Of a DNA stretch of 55,321 nt, positions 9,451 through 17,892 are shown one piece after another. The position numbers and the translations under genes were made by a program. The DNA comes from Phycisphaeraceae bacterium (GTDB lineage: Bacteria; Planctomycetota; Phycisphaerae; Phycisphaerales; Phycisphaeraceae), in assembly GCA_020849625.1 (NCBI GenBank), contig JADLFV010000071.1:1-55321 (forward strand), given 5' to 3'. How positions within the stretch are numbered: position 1 is the stretch's first letter; each line of letters starts with the position of its first letter. The notes under the pieces are model-generated. The model saw only the letters and a program-made list of their open reading frames with translations. It did not search any database and was not told where the DNA came from.

Positions 9451-12024
9451 ATGGGATCGCGCATGATGAATTGCATTGCCGTCATGGGCGCGTGCTGGCT
9501 ATGCCTGCTCCTGCCGGCGGCAAGTGTCTCAGGGCAGCCCCTGCCCGATTTCGGCGTGATCCAGAACCACGACAGTGATGTGCTGTATGGCTATGCCGAT
9601 GGCGCAACCAACACCAACTACATCAACAACCTGCTGACCTACATGAACAACGGCGCCATCGGCACGCAGATGTTCAGCGTCGGCCTGGGTTCGGACATCC
9701 TGCACTATCCGACGCAGGCCGGCAGCAACATCGGCTGGCGCACCACGCCGCTCGACAACGATCCGACCTGGGCCAGCCGCGTGACCATCGGCAAGAGCTG
9801 GGTAGCGCAGAACTACGATCCTATTCGGGCGGCTGGCAATGCCGTCAAGGCCATGGGCGATTATTTCATCCCGTCGTACCGCATGAACGATGACCACTTC
9901 GTCACCGATCCCCTCAACCTGCCCATCACCGGTGAGTTCTGGATCAACAACCAGGACAAGACCATCGGCACGTCGCCCGTGGCGGGCTATGACTACAGCA
10001 ATCTGCTCGACTTCTCGTTCCAGCAGGTGCGCGACTATCGCATGAGCATCATCAACGAGTCGATCGACCGCTTCGCCGACATCATGGATGGCTACGAGTT
10101 GGATTTCAATCGTGTGCAGATCTTCTTCACCAACGCCGCCGAAGCTGCCGCCAACGCCCACCATATCACCAGCATGGTTCAGCAAGTGCGGCAGAAGCTG
10201 GACCAGGTGCAGACGCAGACCGGCCGCCCGCAGTACCTGTTCGTCCGCGTGCCGCCTGCCATGGAAAACAATACCTGGTCCGGTTTGCAGGTGGATCAGT
10301 GGATTGCGCAGGGCATCGTCGATGTCGTGCTGCCAGCCTCGCTGCAGACGTTGACGCACGACATGCCGATCGACGACTTCATGGCGATCGCACAGACCGC
10401 TGGTTCGCACACCAAGGTCGTGCCCAGCCTGTATCCGCGCACGCAGCATAACGGTTGGAAATTCGTCGCGCGTCCCACTGCCACCATCTACCAGGGCGAG
10501 CCGCAGTACCAGGTCGCCGACGCGGACCTGCACCGCGGCGCCCTGAGCAACTATCGCTACATGGGCGCAGACACCTTTCAGATGTACAACTACGGCCCGC
10601 CGTGGATCGGCACCTGGTACGAGGTGGCCCAGGACATGGCTAATCCCGAGCCAACACTGGGCAAGAACCGTGTTTTCGCGATCACGCCCGGTTATTTCAA
10701 CGACAGCGAAGACACCTATGAGTATGCCAAGCAATTGCCTGACACCCTGACGGGTCTGCAGACCAAAGACTACACCCTGCTGATCGGCGACGACATCCAG
10801 CGCATGATCCGGGAGCGGCCGGATGATGTGATGTTACGCCTGGGTTTAAACAATGCCTCTTCCACGCGCCTGATGACGGTGTGGGTCAACGGCCATCGGT
10901 TTCATACCGGCAACATCGCCGGCGGATACTACACCACCAATGCCACGCTCCGCGGCAACGGGCCCCAGGCCTACCTGCACATCACCGTCGGTGACCTGCT
11001 TGCACTGCAGCAGGGTGAGAACACCATCCGTGTCCGTTACGACAACCTGTCCGGCAGTGTTCAGATCACGGACCTGCAACTGGGTATCTTCGGCGCGGAC
11101 GATCCGGACGCGGGCCTGCCCAAGCGCACCATGCGCCAGCCTCAGATCAACATGCTCAAGCAGGTTTACTACGACGGCAACGGCCCGACGATGAATTACA
11201 CGATCAACAACCGCACCAACAACGGTTACGACATCGGGCAGGGCGGCGTCTATATCACCGGCCAGGTCAGCTCCTACAGCCAGTCATACACCCATGCCGC
11301 CGGCTTCATCTTCGATCAGGCTGCGTACTACCCCACCGTTGAGGGCGAGCTGGAATCCATTGATTATCAGTTCTGGATGGGAAAAACCAGCGCCAGCCGT
11401 CCCACTTCATTCGTCTCGCTGCTGCTTGTGCAGAATGACAAACATTATGCGCTGAGTAATCCTGTCAGCTTCGAGAACGGCGACCCCCTGACGTTCATGA
11501 CGCTGACCGGCAGTTCATTGAGCGCACTGGATTTTTTTGAGGAAAAACCCAACGCTGATGGGTATGTGCTCGATCCTTATTCGCATCCGGACTTCAGCGC
11601 CAGCGGTGCACCGATTTACGTCGGCTTCATGCTCAGCCGCTCGGGTAATCCCAACGTGGCCGGCAATGATCAGCCCTACACCGACCTCGACGATTTCATC
11701 GTCACCTTCAATTCCGTGGTTCCGCCACCGCCGCAGCCGGGCGACGCCAATGGCGACGGCCTGGTCAACCTGAGCGACCTGCAAGTTCTCGGCGACCACT
11801 GGATGTCCACCACCGCCACCTGGGCCCAGGGTGACTTCACCGGCGAAGGAGCCGTCACTTTGGCCGACCTGCAGATTCTCGCCGACAACTGGGGATTCGG
11901 CGTCGGCTCAGATGTCGCTCTTGCAGAAGCCTTGCTGCGCGCGGGCATCGATATTCCTGAACCGGCCAGCATGGTGATGTTGGGCCTGGGCATTTTCCTG
12001 ACGACGAGGCGTCTGCGCCATTGA
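9451..12024 (+). CDS. TIM-barrel glycosidase-like protein with accessory module, dockerin-like repeats and PEP-CTERM
   Basis: The 857-residue protein starts at the ATG at 9451, chosen because GGAGGAA lies seven bases upstream; an ATG at 9427 lacks one. After a signal peptide, residues to about 570 are homologous to the preceding gene product (MNDDHFVTDPLNLPITGEFW, IMDGYELDFNRVQ, FVRVPPAMENNTW). Then comes a beta-rich module with LLLVQNDKHYALSN and HPDFSASGAPIYVGF, related to the bodies of the proteins at 3220 and 4054. The C-terminus has two dockerin-like repeats (GDANGDGLVNLSDLQVLGDHW, GDFTGEGAVTLADLQILADNW) and IPEPASMVMLGLGIFLTTRR. It is the surface-anchored version of its neighbour. Confidence 0.7.
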   Translation: MGSRMMNCIAVMGACWLCLLLPAASVSGQPLPDFGVIQNHDSDVLYGYADGATNTNYINNLLTYMNNGAIGTQMFSVGLGSDILHYPTQAGSNIGWRTTPLDNDPTWASRVTIGKSWVAQNYDPIRAAGNAVKAMGDYFIPSYRMNDDHFVTDPLNLPITGEFWINNQDKTIGTSPVAGYDYSNLLDFSFQQVRDYRMSIINESIDRFADIMDGYELDFNRVQIFFTNAAEAAANAHHITSMVQQVRQKLDQVQTQTGRPQYLFVRVPPAMENNTWSGLQVDQWIAQGIVDVVLPASLQTLTHDMPIDDFMAIAQTAGSHTKVVPSLYPRTQHNGWKFVARPTATIYQGEPQYQVADADLHRGALSNYRYMGADTFQMYNYGPPWIGTWYEVAQDMANPEPTLGKNRVFAITPGYFNDSEDTYEYAKQLPDTLTGLQTKDYTLLIGDDIQRMIRERPDDVMLRLGLNNASSTRLMTVWVNGHRFHTGNIAGGYYTTNATLRGNGPQAYLHITVGDLLALQQGENTIRVRYDNLSGSVQITDLQLGIFGADDPDAGLPKRTMRQPQINMLKQVYYDGNGPTMNYTINNRTNNGYDIGQGGVYITGQVSSYSQSYTHAAGFIFDQAAYYPTVEGELESIDYQFWMGKTSASRPTSFVSLLLVQNDKHYALSNPVSFENGDPLTFMTLTGSSLSALDFFEEKPNADGYVLDPYSHPDFSASGAPIYVGFMLSRSGNPNVAGNDQPYTDLDDFIVTFNSVVPPPPQPGDANGDGLVNLSDLQVLGDHWMSTTATWAQGDFTGEGAVTLADLQILADNWGFGVGSDVALAEALLRAGIDIPEPASMVMLGLGIFLTTRRLRH

Positions 12025-12049
12025 TGTTCGCTCTGCCGAGGACCGCCTG

Positions 12050-13534
12050 ATGTCCACGTTTACCGGCTGGGATTACGTCATCGTCTTCACTTACATCGCA
12101 GCATCGCTGGCCATCGGCCTCAGATATGCCGGCAAACAGAAGACGGTCGAAGATTATTTCGTCGCCAATCGATCGGCGCGCTGGTGGGCGGTGGCCATTT
12201 CCGCCGTGGCCACGGGGCTTTCAGCCGTCTCTTACCTGGGTGTGCCCGCGTGGGTTTTTCAGCACGACCTGCAGTTCTACGTGGTCATATTCCTGCTGCC
12301 GCTGATCATGCTCATCGTTGTTTACCTGTTTGTGCCGCTGCTGGCCCGGCTGCGGGTGATGACGATTTATGAGTATCTGGAGCAGCGATTCAATCTGGCG
12401 GTGCGCACGTTCGCCTCCGCTCTGTTCCTCCTGCTGCGCGGCGGCTGGCTGGCGACCGCGATCTATACCCAGTCGCTGCTGGTGGTCGAGCTTCTCGGCT
12501 GGCCGATGTGGGTCAGCGTATTTGTCGTCGGGCTGCTGACCGCCTTCTACACCATTCTGGGCGGCATGCAGGCGGTGCTTTGGACCGATGTCATGCAGTT
12601 CTTCGTGCTCATCGGCGGCATCCTGGCCATGCTCGCCGTCGTTCTGATCTCATTTCAGGGTGACGTGGCGGAAATCTGGAGCATCGCGGCTGACCGTGGC
12701 AATACCAGATTGTTCAACTTCGAGTTCAGCCTGGTCCAGATCACCTTCTGGGGCATCCTGCTGCAGAACTTCATCGAAAACCTTTCGACCTACGGCAGCG
12801 ACCAGGTCATGGTGCAACGCTTCCTGACCACGCGCAACACGGCTGAAATGCGACGCTCGGTCCTGTTCGTCGGCTTTCTGTCCGTGCCGATCGTGATCCT
12901 GCTGGCCCTGCTGGGTGTCGGGCTCGCGGCGTACTACCAGCAGCACCCCGAGCTGGCGGCCACGCTCGACAATGCCGACCGCGTGGTGCCGCATTTTGTG
13001 AACACTTCTTTACCTGCCGGGTTGTCCGGCCTGGTGATCGCAGGGGTCTTTGCCGCCACCATGTCCACCCTTTCGGCCGGCTTCAACTCGCTGGCCACCG
13101 CGACCATGATCGATTTCATCCAACGTTTCCGCCGTCGCGCCCCGCAGCATCTTCGCCACGACGTCCGGCTTTCGCGCTTGATCACTTTCGCCTGGGCACT
13201 GGCCAGCACCATCGTTGCTCTGTTCGTGGGGCGCCTGGGCACCATCGTGGAAATCTTCGGCAAAATCAGCGGCTTCTTCTCCGGCCCGATCCTGGGAGTC
13301 TTCCTGCTGGGCATCATGACCAAACGCTGCGGACCGGGCGCCGCGATGACCGCCATCATCTGTGGATTTCTTACCACTTGGGCCATCTCCATGACCCACG
13401 CTTCCTGGCTGTGGTATGGCCCTGTCGGATGTTTCACCACCTTGCTCGTCGGGTGGGTGCTGGGGCAATGCTACCCCATGAAGCCTCAGCAACGAGATGA
13501 ACCGACATCAGACGCATCTGATTCAAGGCCATAA
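12050..13534 (+). CDS. Sodium:solute symporter (SSS family)
   Basis: The 494-residue, strongly hydrophobic protein has the layout of SSS-family sodium-coupled transporters, about 13 membrane helices. The first helix region is DYVIVFTYIAASLAIGLRYAG, then the family signature around KTVEDYFVANRSARWWAVAISAVATGLSAVSYLG. GGMQAVLWTDVMQFFVL and GVFAATMSTLSAGFNSLATA are the other conserved stretches. GAGGA precedes the ATG. It is the last gene of the plus-strand operon from 5382 and very likely imports the sugar released by the glycosidases; some SSS members carry sialic acid, but the substrate is not readable. Its end overlaps the convergent gene by 12 bases. Confidence 0.88.
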   Translation: MSTFTGWDYVIVFTYIAASLAIGLRYAGKQKTVEDYFVANRSARWWAVAISAVATGLSAVSYLGVPAWVFQHDLQFYVVIFLLPLIMLIVVYLFVPLLARLRVMTIYEYLEQRFNLAVRTFASALFLLLRGGWLATAIYTQSLLVVELLGWPMWVSVFVVGLLTAFYTILGGMQAVLWTDVMQFFVLIGGILAMLAVVLISFQGDVAEIWSIAADRGNTRLFNFEFSLVQITFWGILLQNFIENLSTYGSDQVMVQRFLTTRNTAEMRRSVLFVGFLSVPIVILLALLGVGLAAYYQQHPELAATLDNADRVVPHFVNTSLPAGLSGLVIAGVFAATMSTLSAGFNSLATATMIDFIQRFRRRAPQHLRHDVRLSRLITFAWALASTIVALFVGRLGTIVEIFGKISGFFSGPILGVFLLGIMTKRCGPGAAMTAIICGFLTTWAISMTHASWLWYGPVGCFTTLLVGWVLGQCYPMKPQQRDEPTSDASDSRP

Positions 13535-15334
13535 TGCCTGAACATTCACCGATAAAGTCAGGCCGCCCTGCATGGTGGTGATCCACAGTTGCCCGGGCTG
13601 AACTTCGAAGATGTAGGGATATGCCAGCCAGGCGCCGGGTTTGCGGGCGATGACGATGGGCTTGCTCCAGGTGCTGGCGTCATCGGATGAGACAGCCAGC
13701 GACAATTCCGCGCGGTGATTGCTCACCGCTGTGGCGGACCAGATGCGATCACCGCCCTGCAGCGGGAAGCTGCTTTCACCCTCCGGATACGGTTGATTCC
13801 ACAGCATCAGGAGCCGGCCGTCTTGCAGGCGATGCAGTTGGGCGGGTGCGCAACTGGAAGCGATACCGGCCGGGCCATAGGGATGCCAGTGAAGGCCCGC
13901 GTCGGTTGACTCAGCCCGCCATTGCTGCATCCAGTTGGTCCGGATCAGCATCAGCAGTTTGCCGTCGGTCAGTTCCGCGATGGTCGGCTCGCACACGCCG
14001 CCGTGGTGACCCGCGCCGCCCAGGTCAATGATGTTGCTGCGCTGCCAGGTTTTTCCTTCATCATCGCTGGTGTAGGTGAGGGCCGCATGGTGGCCGGGAT
14101 TGTGGCGCATGATGGTGCTGGAGACGACCACCTTGCCGTCGCGCGTTTCGATCATGCTGCGAATGGCGCCGTTCCAGTCCTCCTGGATCATCACCGGCTC
14201 CTGCCAGGTGCGCCCATCATCCAGACTGCGGATGGCGTAAGTCGGCAGGCGCGCGCCGGGAGCGTCGTGCAATTCGTTGCTCCAGGTCCAGTGTTTCTCG
14301 CGCAGGTTCATGCAGACCAGAATGACCGTGCCGTTGCTGGTGCGCAACAGGGCTCGTTCGTTGCTGATCTGGAAACTCGCGGGGTCGGCAAAAATTGGAT
14401 ACGCCTTCCAGTCTTTCCCTTCGTTGTGGCTGATCAGGGCGTTGGTGTCCTGGATGGTGAGGATGGAGCCGTCGCCGAGGCTTACGAACGGCCCCATGAG
14501 CAGGCCGGGCATATCTGTGGCAGCCGGATGGATGACCACGCCATTGCCGGCCACCAACGGGCGCGGGCGCTGGTCTTCCGCCAGCCTGGCCAGATCAAGG
14601 GAAGCGAGGGCGCTGGTCAACTGATCGCACACCAGGCGATGGCCTTTGTCGTTGGGATGCATGCCGTCCAGCAGCAGTTCACTGGTTGATTGGCCCTGCT
14701 GCTGACCGTAGTGTTCGAATGCGGCGTAAATGTCCACCAGCGGCAGATTCAACTCACCGGCCAGATCGCGCACCACCTGGGCGTAGTCGCGAAGCAACAC
14801 GTTCAACCCATCAGGATCCTGCACGTCGTAAGGCGATTGGCCGTAGAGTTGCTTGAGATTCTCCGTCCAGCGTAACGGATTCGGCGTCATCAGCACGACG
14901 CCGCCGCCTTGATCCTGCACAGCCTTGATCATGCGGCGCAGATTGTTTCGATACTCCTCGATGGCGACGCGCGGCGAATCAGCGGGCGGGTTCTTCCAGA
15001 CGTCCACCGCTGAGTCATTGATGCCGAACTGCATGATCACCAGGTGCGGCTGCAATCGCAGCACATCCGATTGCATGCGATCCAGTGCGTCCTGAGTGGT
15101 GTTGCTGGGCTTGCCTGCATTGACGATCGACGCCTGCAGGTCGCCCCAGACAGAAGCCTGTTCCAGCAGGTCAGTATAGATTTTGATCTTGCGCCCGCCT
15201 ACCAGGCGCGGGGCAGTGGTGGAATCGCCGAATGCCACGACGACCAATCGTTCCGCCGGCGCGATCGGCGAGAACGCCAGCATCGCGCAGGCAGCCAGTT
15301 GAATCATCGTTCCGTGGATGGATGCTGCAGACAT
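13523..15334 (-). CDS. SGNH/GDSL esterase-sialidase fusion, secreted
   Basis: The 603-residue protein joins two enzymes. Residues about 28-240 are an SGNH hydrolase: GDSTTAP (nucleophile Ser38), NAGKPSNTT (Gly74), FGINDS (Asn106) and DGMHPNDKGH (Asp223, His226), so all catalytic blocks are present. Residues about 255-603 are a sialidase-type propeller with Asp-boxes (SHNEGKDW, SLDDGRTW, TSDDEGKTW, STDAGLHW, SSDDASTW). A signal peptide starts at the ATG at 15334, which has AAGGAG about ten bases upstream. The track start at 15370 would overlap the upstream gene. The pairing suggests deacetylation and release of an O-acylated sugar. It is the last gene of the long minus-strand operon. Confidence 0.85.
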   Translation of the reverse strand: MSAASIHGTMIQLAACAMLAFSPIAPAERLVVVAFGDSTTAPRLVGGRKIKIYTDLLEQASVWGDLQASIVNAGKPSNTTQDALDRMQSDVLRLQPHLVIMQFGINDSAVDVWKNPPADSPRVAIEEYRNNLRRMIKAVQDQGGGVVLMTPNPLRWTENLKQLYGQSPYDVQDPDGLNVLLRDYAQVVRDLAGELNLPLVDIYAAFEHYGQQQGQSTSELLLDGMHPNDKGHRLVCDQLTSALASLDLARLAEDQRPRPLVAGNGVVIHPAATDMPGLLMGPFVSLGDGSILTIQDTNALISHNEGKDWKAYPIFADPASFQISNERALLRTSNGTVILVCMNLREKHWTWSNELHDAPGARLPTYAIRSLDDGRTWQEPVMIQEDWNGAIRSMIETRDGKVVVSSTIMRHNPGHHAALTYTSDDEGKTWQRSNIIDLGGAGHHGGVCEPTIAELTDGKLLMLIRTNWMQQWRAESTDAGLHWHPYGPAGIASSCAPAQLHRLQDGRLLMLWNQPYPEGESSFPLQGGDRIWSATAVSNHRAELSLAVSSDDASTWSKPIVIARKPGAWLAYPYIFEVQPGQLWITTMQGGLTLSVNVQALWP

Positions 15335-15362
15335 GGTGCGTCGGCTCCTTTTGGCATGCGCG

Positions 15363-16529
15363 TCAGACAAGACGGCTGGTCAGGTGCGGGTGAATGCAAG
15401 CCTGTTCACCGAGGCGTTCGAGCGCGAAGCGAATGTGGCGCAGGTCACAGGCTTCACTGTGCTTGGCGGGCCAGCCGGGATGATGTTGATCGTTAAGATA
15501 GGCGCGGCCGGAGTCGTGCTGGTACAGGTCGATCCCCGCCACGGTCACGTGTTTGCCCAGCGCGGACGCCAGCAGTAAGGCGAACACGCCGGTGGTGGGG
15601 TATGGCGCGTGAGGTTCATGGCGATACAAGCCCTGCCGAACCAGCAGTGGCAACACGGGCACCGGGCGTGGCAGTTCGAGCCTGGCAAACGCGTGCATGG
15701 GTGCAGCAGGCAGATACATGTGCATCAGTAACGGGCGCTCGTTTTGCGGCGTCGCCAGAAAACGCTCCGCCACAAGCTCGAGGGCTTTGGGTTCATCGCC
15801 GATCAGCACTGCTCGAGGTTGCCCGTCATAGACATCGCGCGTGACGTAGGTGGGGTCGGTCACGATCACCGCCCCGGACAAATGATCCTGCGTCCATCCA
15901 TCCCTTGCGCTTGGGCCTCGCCCGAGCACGGTCAATGCATCACTGTCAGCAAACCACTGGGTAAGTACGTCCACGGGATCATGGGGACTGCCCTGCAGCA
16001 GTGGCAGTTTGACTTTGCCCTGCCAGCGATCGAGGTAGCCTCGCTGCCAGCGAGCGTCGGCAGTGATGTCACCTTCGCGGCCGGCCAGGGATTGAGCGGG
16101 TTTGCCCTTGATGCGCATCTCACCCCAGCACTGGCCGCAGTGGTTGTGCTCGTGGGCCATCACCTCGGCGCCGATCCTGTCCAGCATCGAGTGAATCCAC
16201 CCCATGCAGTGATCGCAATAATCCTCGTCAGCGAACAGATCGTTCTGAATCAGATGGCCCTTGCTCGGGCACTGGTACATGTCCCAGCGCAGGACGTTGC
16301 GATCTTCGTCCAGCGTGAAAGTCCAGTCGCACTGTTCATCTTCGCCGGTGGTGACCCAGGTCTCGTACAGGCCGCGCAGACCCTTGGCCAGGCCGGCATT
16401 TGTGTAGTGCTGCTGAGCGGAAGCGATCGCCTCGGCCCAAAGCCGGTGCAGCGCGTCCTGCCCGAACGTCCGCCTCAGGTGCTGGAACGTCCAGTCGTAG
16501 TAACCGCAGAAGTCCTGGCAACCGAGCAT
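15363..16529 (-). CDS. Fusion: ATC-hydrolase-like Cys-rich domain plus sialyltransferase-like (GT42/Cst-type) domain
   Basis: The 388-residue protein has no signal peptide. The N-terminal half (about 1-145) resembles the neighbouring 143-residue protein, sharing CPxxxHL (87-93) and YCDHC (104-108), a pattern seen in L-2-amino-thiazoline-4-carboxylic acid hydrolase-like proteins. The C-terminal half reads like Campylobacter Cst sialyltransferases: GRGPS (203-207), TTG (312-314), ALGKHVTVAGIDLYQ with GIDLY at 332-336, and HSEACD (357-362), whose His357 aligns with the Cst catalytic His. The start overlaps the upstream stop as TGATG, which fixes the 5' end. A GT42-type enzyme would move CMP-sialic acid to a glycan. 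DUF115-like proteins are a less likely alternative. Confidence 0.65.
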   Translation of the reverse strand: MLGCQDFCGYYDWTFQHLRRTFGQDALHRLWAEAIASAQQHYTNAGLAKGLRGLYETWVTTGEDEQCDWTFTLDEDRNVLRWDMYQCPSKGHLIQNDLFADEDYCDHCMGWIHSMLDRIGAEVMAHEHNHCGQCWGEMRIKGKPAQSLAGREGDITADARWQRGYLDRWQGKVKLPLLQGSPHDPVDVLTQWFADSDALTVLGRGPSARDGWTQDHLSGAVIVTDPTYVTRDVYDGQPRAVLIGDEPKALELVAERFLATPQNERPLLMHMYLPAAPMHAFARLELPRPVPVLPLLVRQGLYRHEPHAPYPTTGVFALLLASALGKHVTVAGIDLYQHDSGRAYLNDQHHPGWPAKHSEACDLRHIRFALERLGEQACIHPHLTSRLV

Positions 16530-16960
16530 CAGGCGACTCCCGCAACAGAAAGAGGAACGAAGCGCTGCCGACACGAACCCATGCCGCCCTCGCGCTGGAA
16601 TGCGAAGCCCGCAGCATCTGCCTGTGCGCCACACACGTGATCGCAGTGCTCGCAGAAATAATCGACGATCTCCCGCTGGTGGGTCCGCAGATGATGAATC
16701 GCGGGACAGATGCGAATGTCCAACGCTACCTCGCCATCTTGTTCGATCACGCTGACCTCGGCGCCCGGCTCATGGCTGAAGTATTCCCTCCAGTCTTGCG
16801 CGATCACCCCGGCTCCACCGGCCCGCCAGCGCTGGTTACGCTGCCGGTAGTGCTCACTTCCCAACTTGTGCCAGTAGTCGATCAGCGCCTCCATGCCATA
16901 CTGATCGTGTATGTGGCGGAAGATTTCGTTGACAGCGAAATAAAAGTCAGGTGCGGACAT
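16529..16960 (-). CDS. Small Cys-rich protein, ATC-hydrolase-like
   Basis: The 143-residue cytoplasmic protein has CPxxxHL (85-91), YFCEHC (101-106) and Cys130, a layout like L-2-amino-thiazoline-4-carboxylic acid hydrolase-family proteins (PF14196). It is homologous to the N-terminal half of the next gene product, so the domain occurs twice in a row, once free and once fused. The start lies 14 bases inside the upstream aldolase gene and the stop overlaps the next ATG by one base, so translation is probably coupled. Family assignment rests on motif pattern only; the cysteines might instead bind a metal. Confidence 0.55.
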   Translation of the reverse strand: MSAPDFYFAVNEIFRHIHDQYGMEALIDYWHKLGSEHYRQRNQRWRAGGAGVIAQDWREYFSHEPGAEVSVIEQDGEVALDIRICPAIHHLRTHQREIVDYFCEHCDHVCGAQADAAGFAFQREGGMGSCRQRFVPLSVAGVA

Positions 16961-17864
16961 GATCCGCTCTCATTTCCTGCGGCGACAGCAATTCCCGAAC
17001 CAGGGGCAATCGACGCAACTGCTCGATAAACTGCGGATCGGGTTGCTCGAGCGGATGAGGCGCGAACTTGCCGGCAATGCCGCGCTCGTTCATCAACGCC
17101 GTGAACAACGGCCCGAATGGATGGGCGATGAACAATTCCTTGACCCCGGTGAGACGTTGCTGCCATTGTGCGGCCGTGTCCCAGTCCTCCTGCCGGGCCG
17201 CACGCGCCAGTGCTGACGCCCAGTGCGGACAGACCGCGTAAATCCCATCCAGATGCTCGGAAAAACCAGCTCGAAACAGAATATCACTGAGCACCGGCTC
17301 AGCCACGATGATACGGAAAGTTGATCCTTCCAGACGCATGCGCAATCGCACGGCTTCGGGCACGTTCGCTGACAGCTTGATCCCCGCGATGTTGGGATGG
17401 CGGGCCAGGCGACTGAGTGTGTCCACCGAAAGGTGCACCCCCGTCAGCGGTTGCAAATCGTAAATGAACAGTGGGTAGCGGGACTCATCCGCCAACTGGG
17501 TGTAATAGGCAATGTACTGCTTCTCGGAGTACTTGAAGAAACTCGGCGTCAGCACGACCACGCCGTGGATCCCGTCGAGACTGTTGACAAACGTGATGCG
17601 ATCGAGCGTGCGAACCGTGCTGTGGTCACCGACGCCGATCAGCAGTTCGAACCTGCCGCGTGACAGTTGAATGCTGTTGACCACCAGGTCGCGCCAGGTC
17701 CTGTCGGACTGCAACTGATGCAATCCCATGGTGCCTGCGATCAATAATGCGTCGATGCCTCCGGCTGCCTGATCATCCAGGTGCCGTGCCAGGCCTTCGA
17801 TGTGCAATTGATCGTCCTGTGTCAGTGGTGTGCCGATTGCCGTGATGAATCGTGCCTCAGTCAT
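16947..17864 (-). CDS. DapA/N-acetylneuraminate lyase family aldolase
   Basis: The 305-residue protein is a TIM-barrel class I aldolase of the dihydrodipicolinate synthase/N-acetylneuraminate lyase family. It has GTMG at 44-47 where the family usually has GTTGE, Tyr135 in LFIYDLQP (family IYNxP) and the Schiff-base Lys163 in GIKLSANV. The substitutions at GTTGE and Asn make a biosynthetic DapA role unlikely. Next to sialidases and a sialyltransferase-like gene, a role as sialic acid or other 2-keto-3-deoxy sugar acid lyase is the best guess. GAGGG lies before the ATG. It starts 28 bases after the GntR gene and overlaps the following gene by 14 bases. Confidence 0.75.
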   Translation of the reverse strand: MTEARFITAIGTPLTQDDQLHIEGLARHLDDQAAGGIDALLIAGTMGLHQLQSDRTWRDLVVNSIQLSRGRFELLIGVGDHSTVRTLDRITFVNSLDGIHGVVVLTPSFFKYSEKQYIAYYTQLADESRYPLFIYDLQPLTGVHLSVDTLSRLARHPNIAGIKLSANVPEAVRLRMRLEGSTFRIIVAEPVLSDILFRAGFSEHLDGIYAVCPHWASALARAARQEDWDTAAQWQQRLTGVKELFIAHPFGPLFTALMNERGIAGKFAPHPLEQPDPQFIEQLRRLPLVRELLSPQEMRADHVRT

Positions 17865-17892
17865 AAACGTATTCCCTCAAGATGCCGACAGT

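Noticed and set aside
9529..10734. Minus-strand open frame of 401 codons
   Set aside because: It is antisense to the TIM-barrel gene, without ribosome site or known motif.
16947..17864. Lysine-pathway DapA
   Set aside because: The GTTGE and IYNxP motifs are altered and the gene sits in a sialidase/transferase operon.
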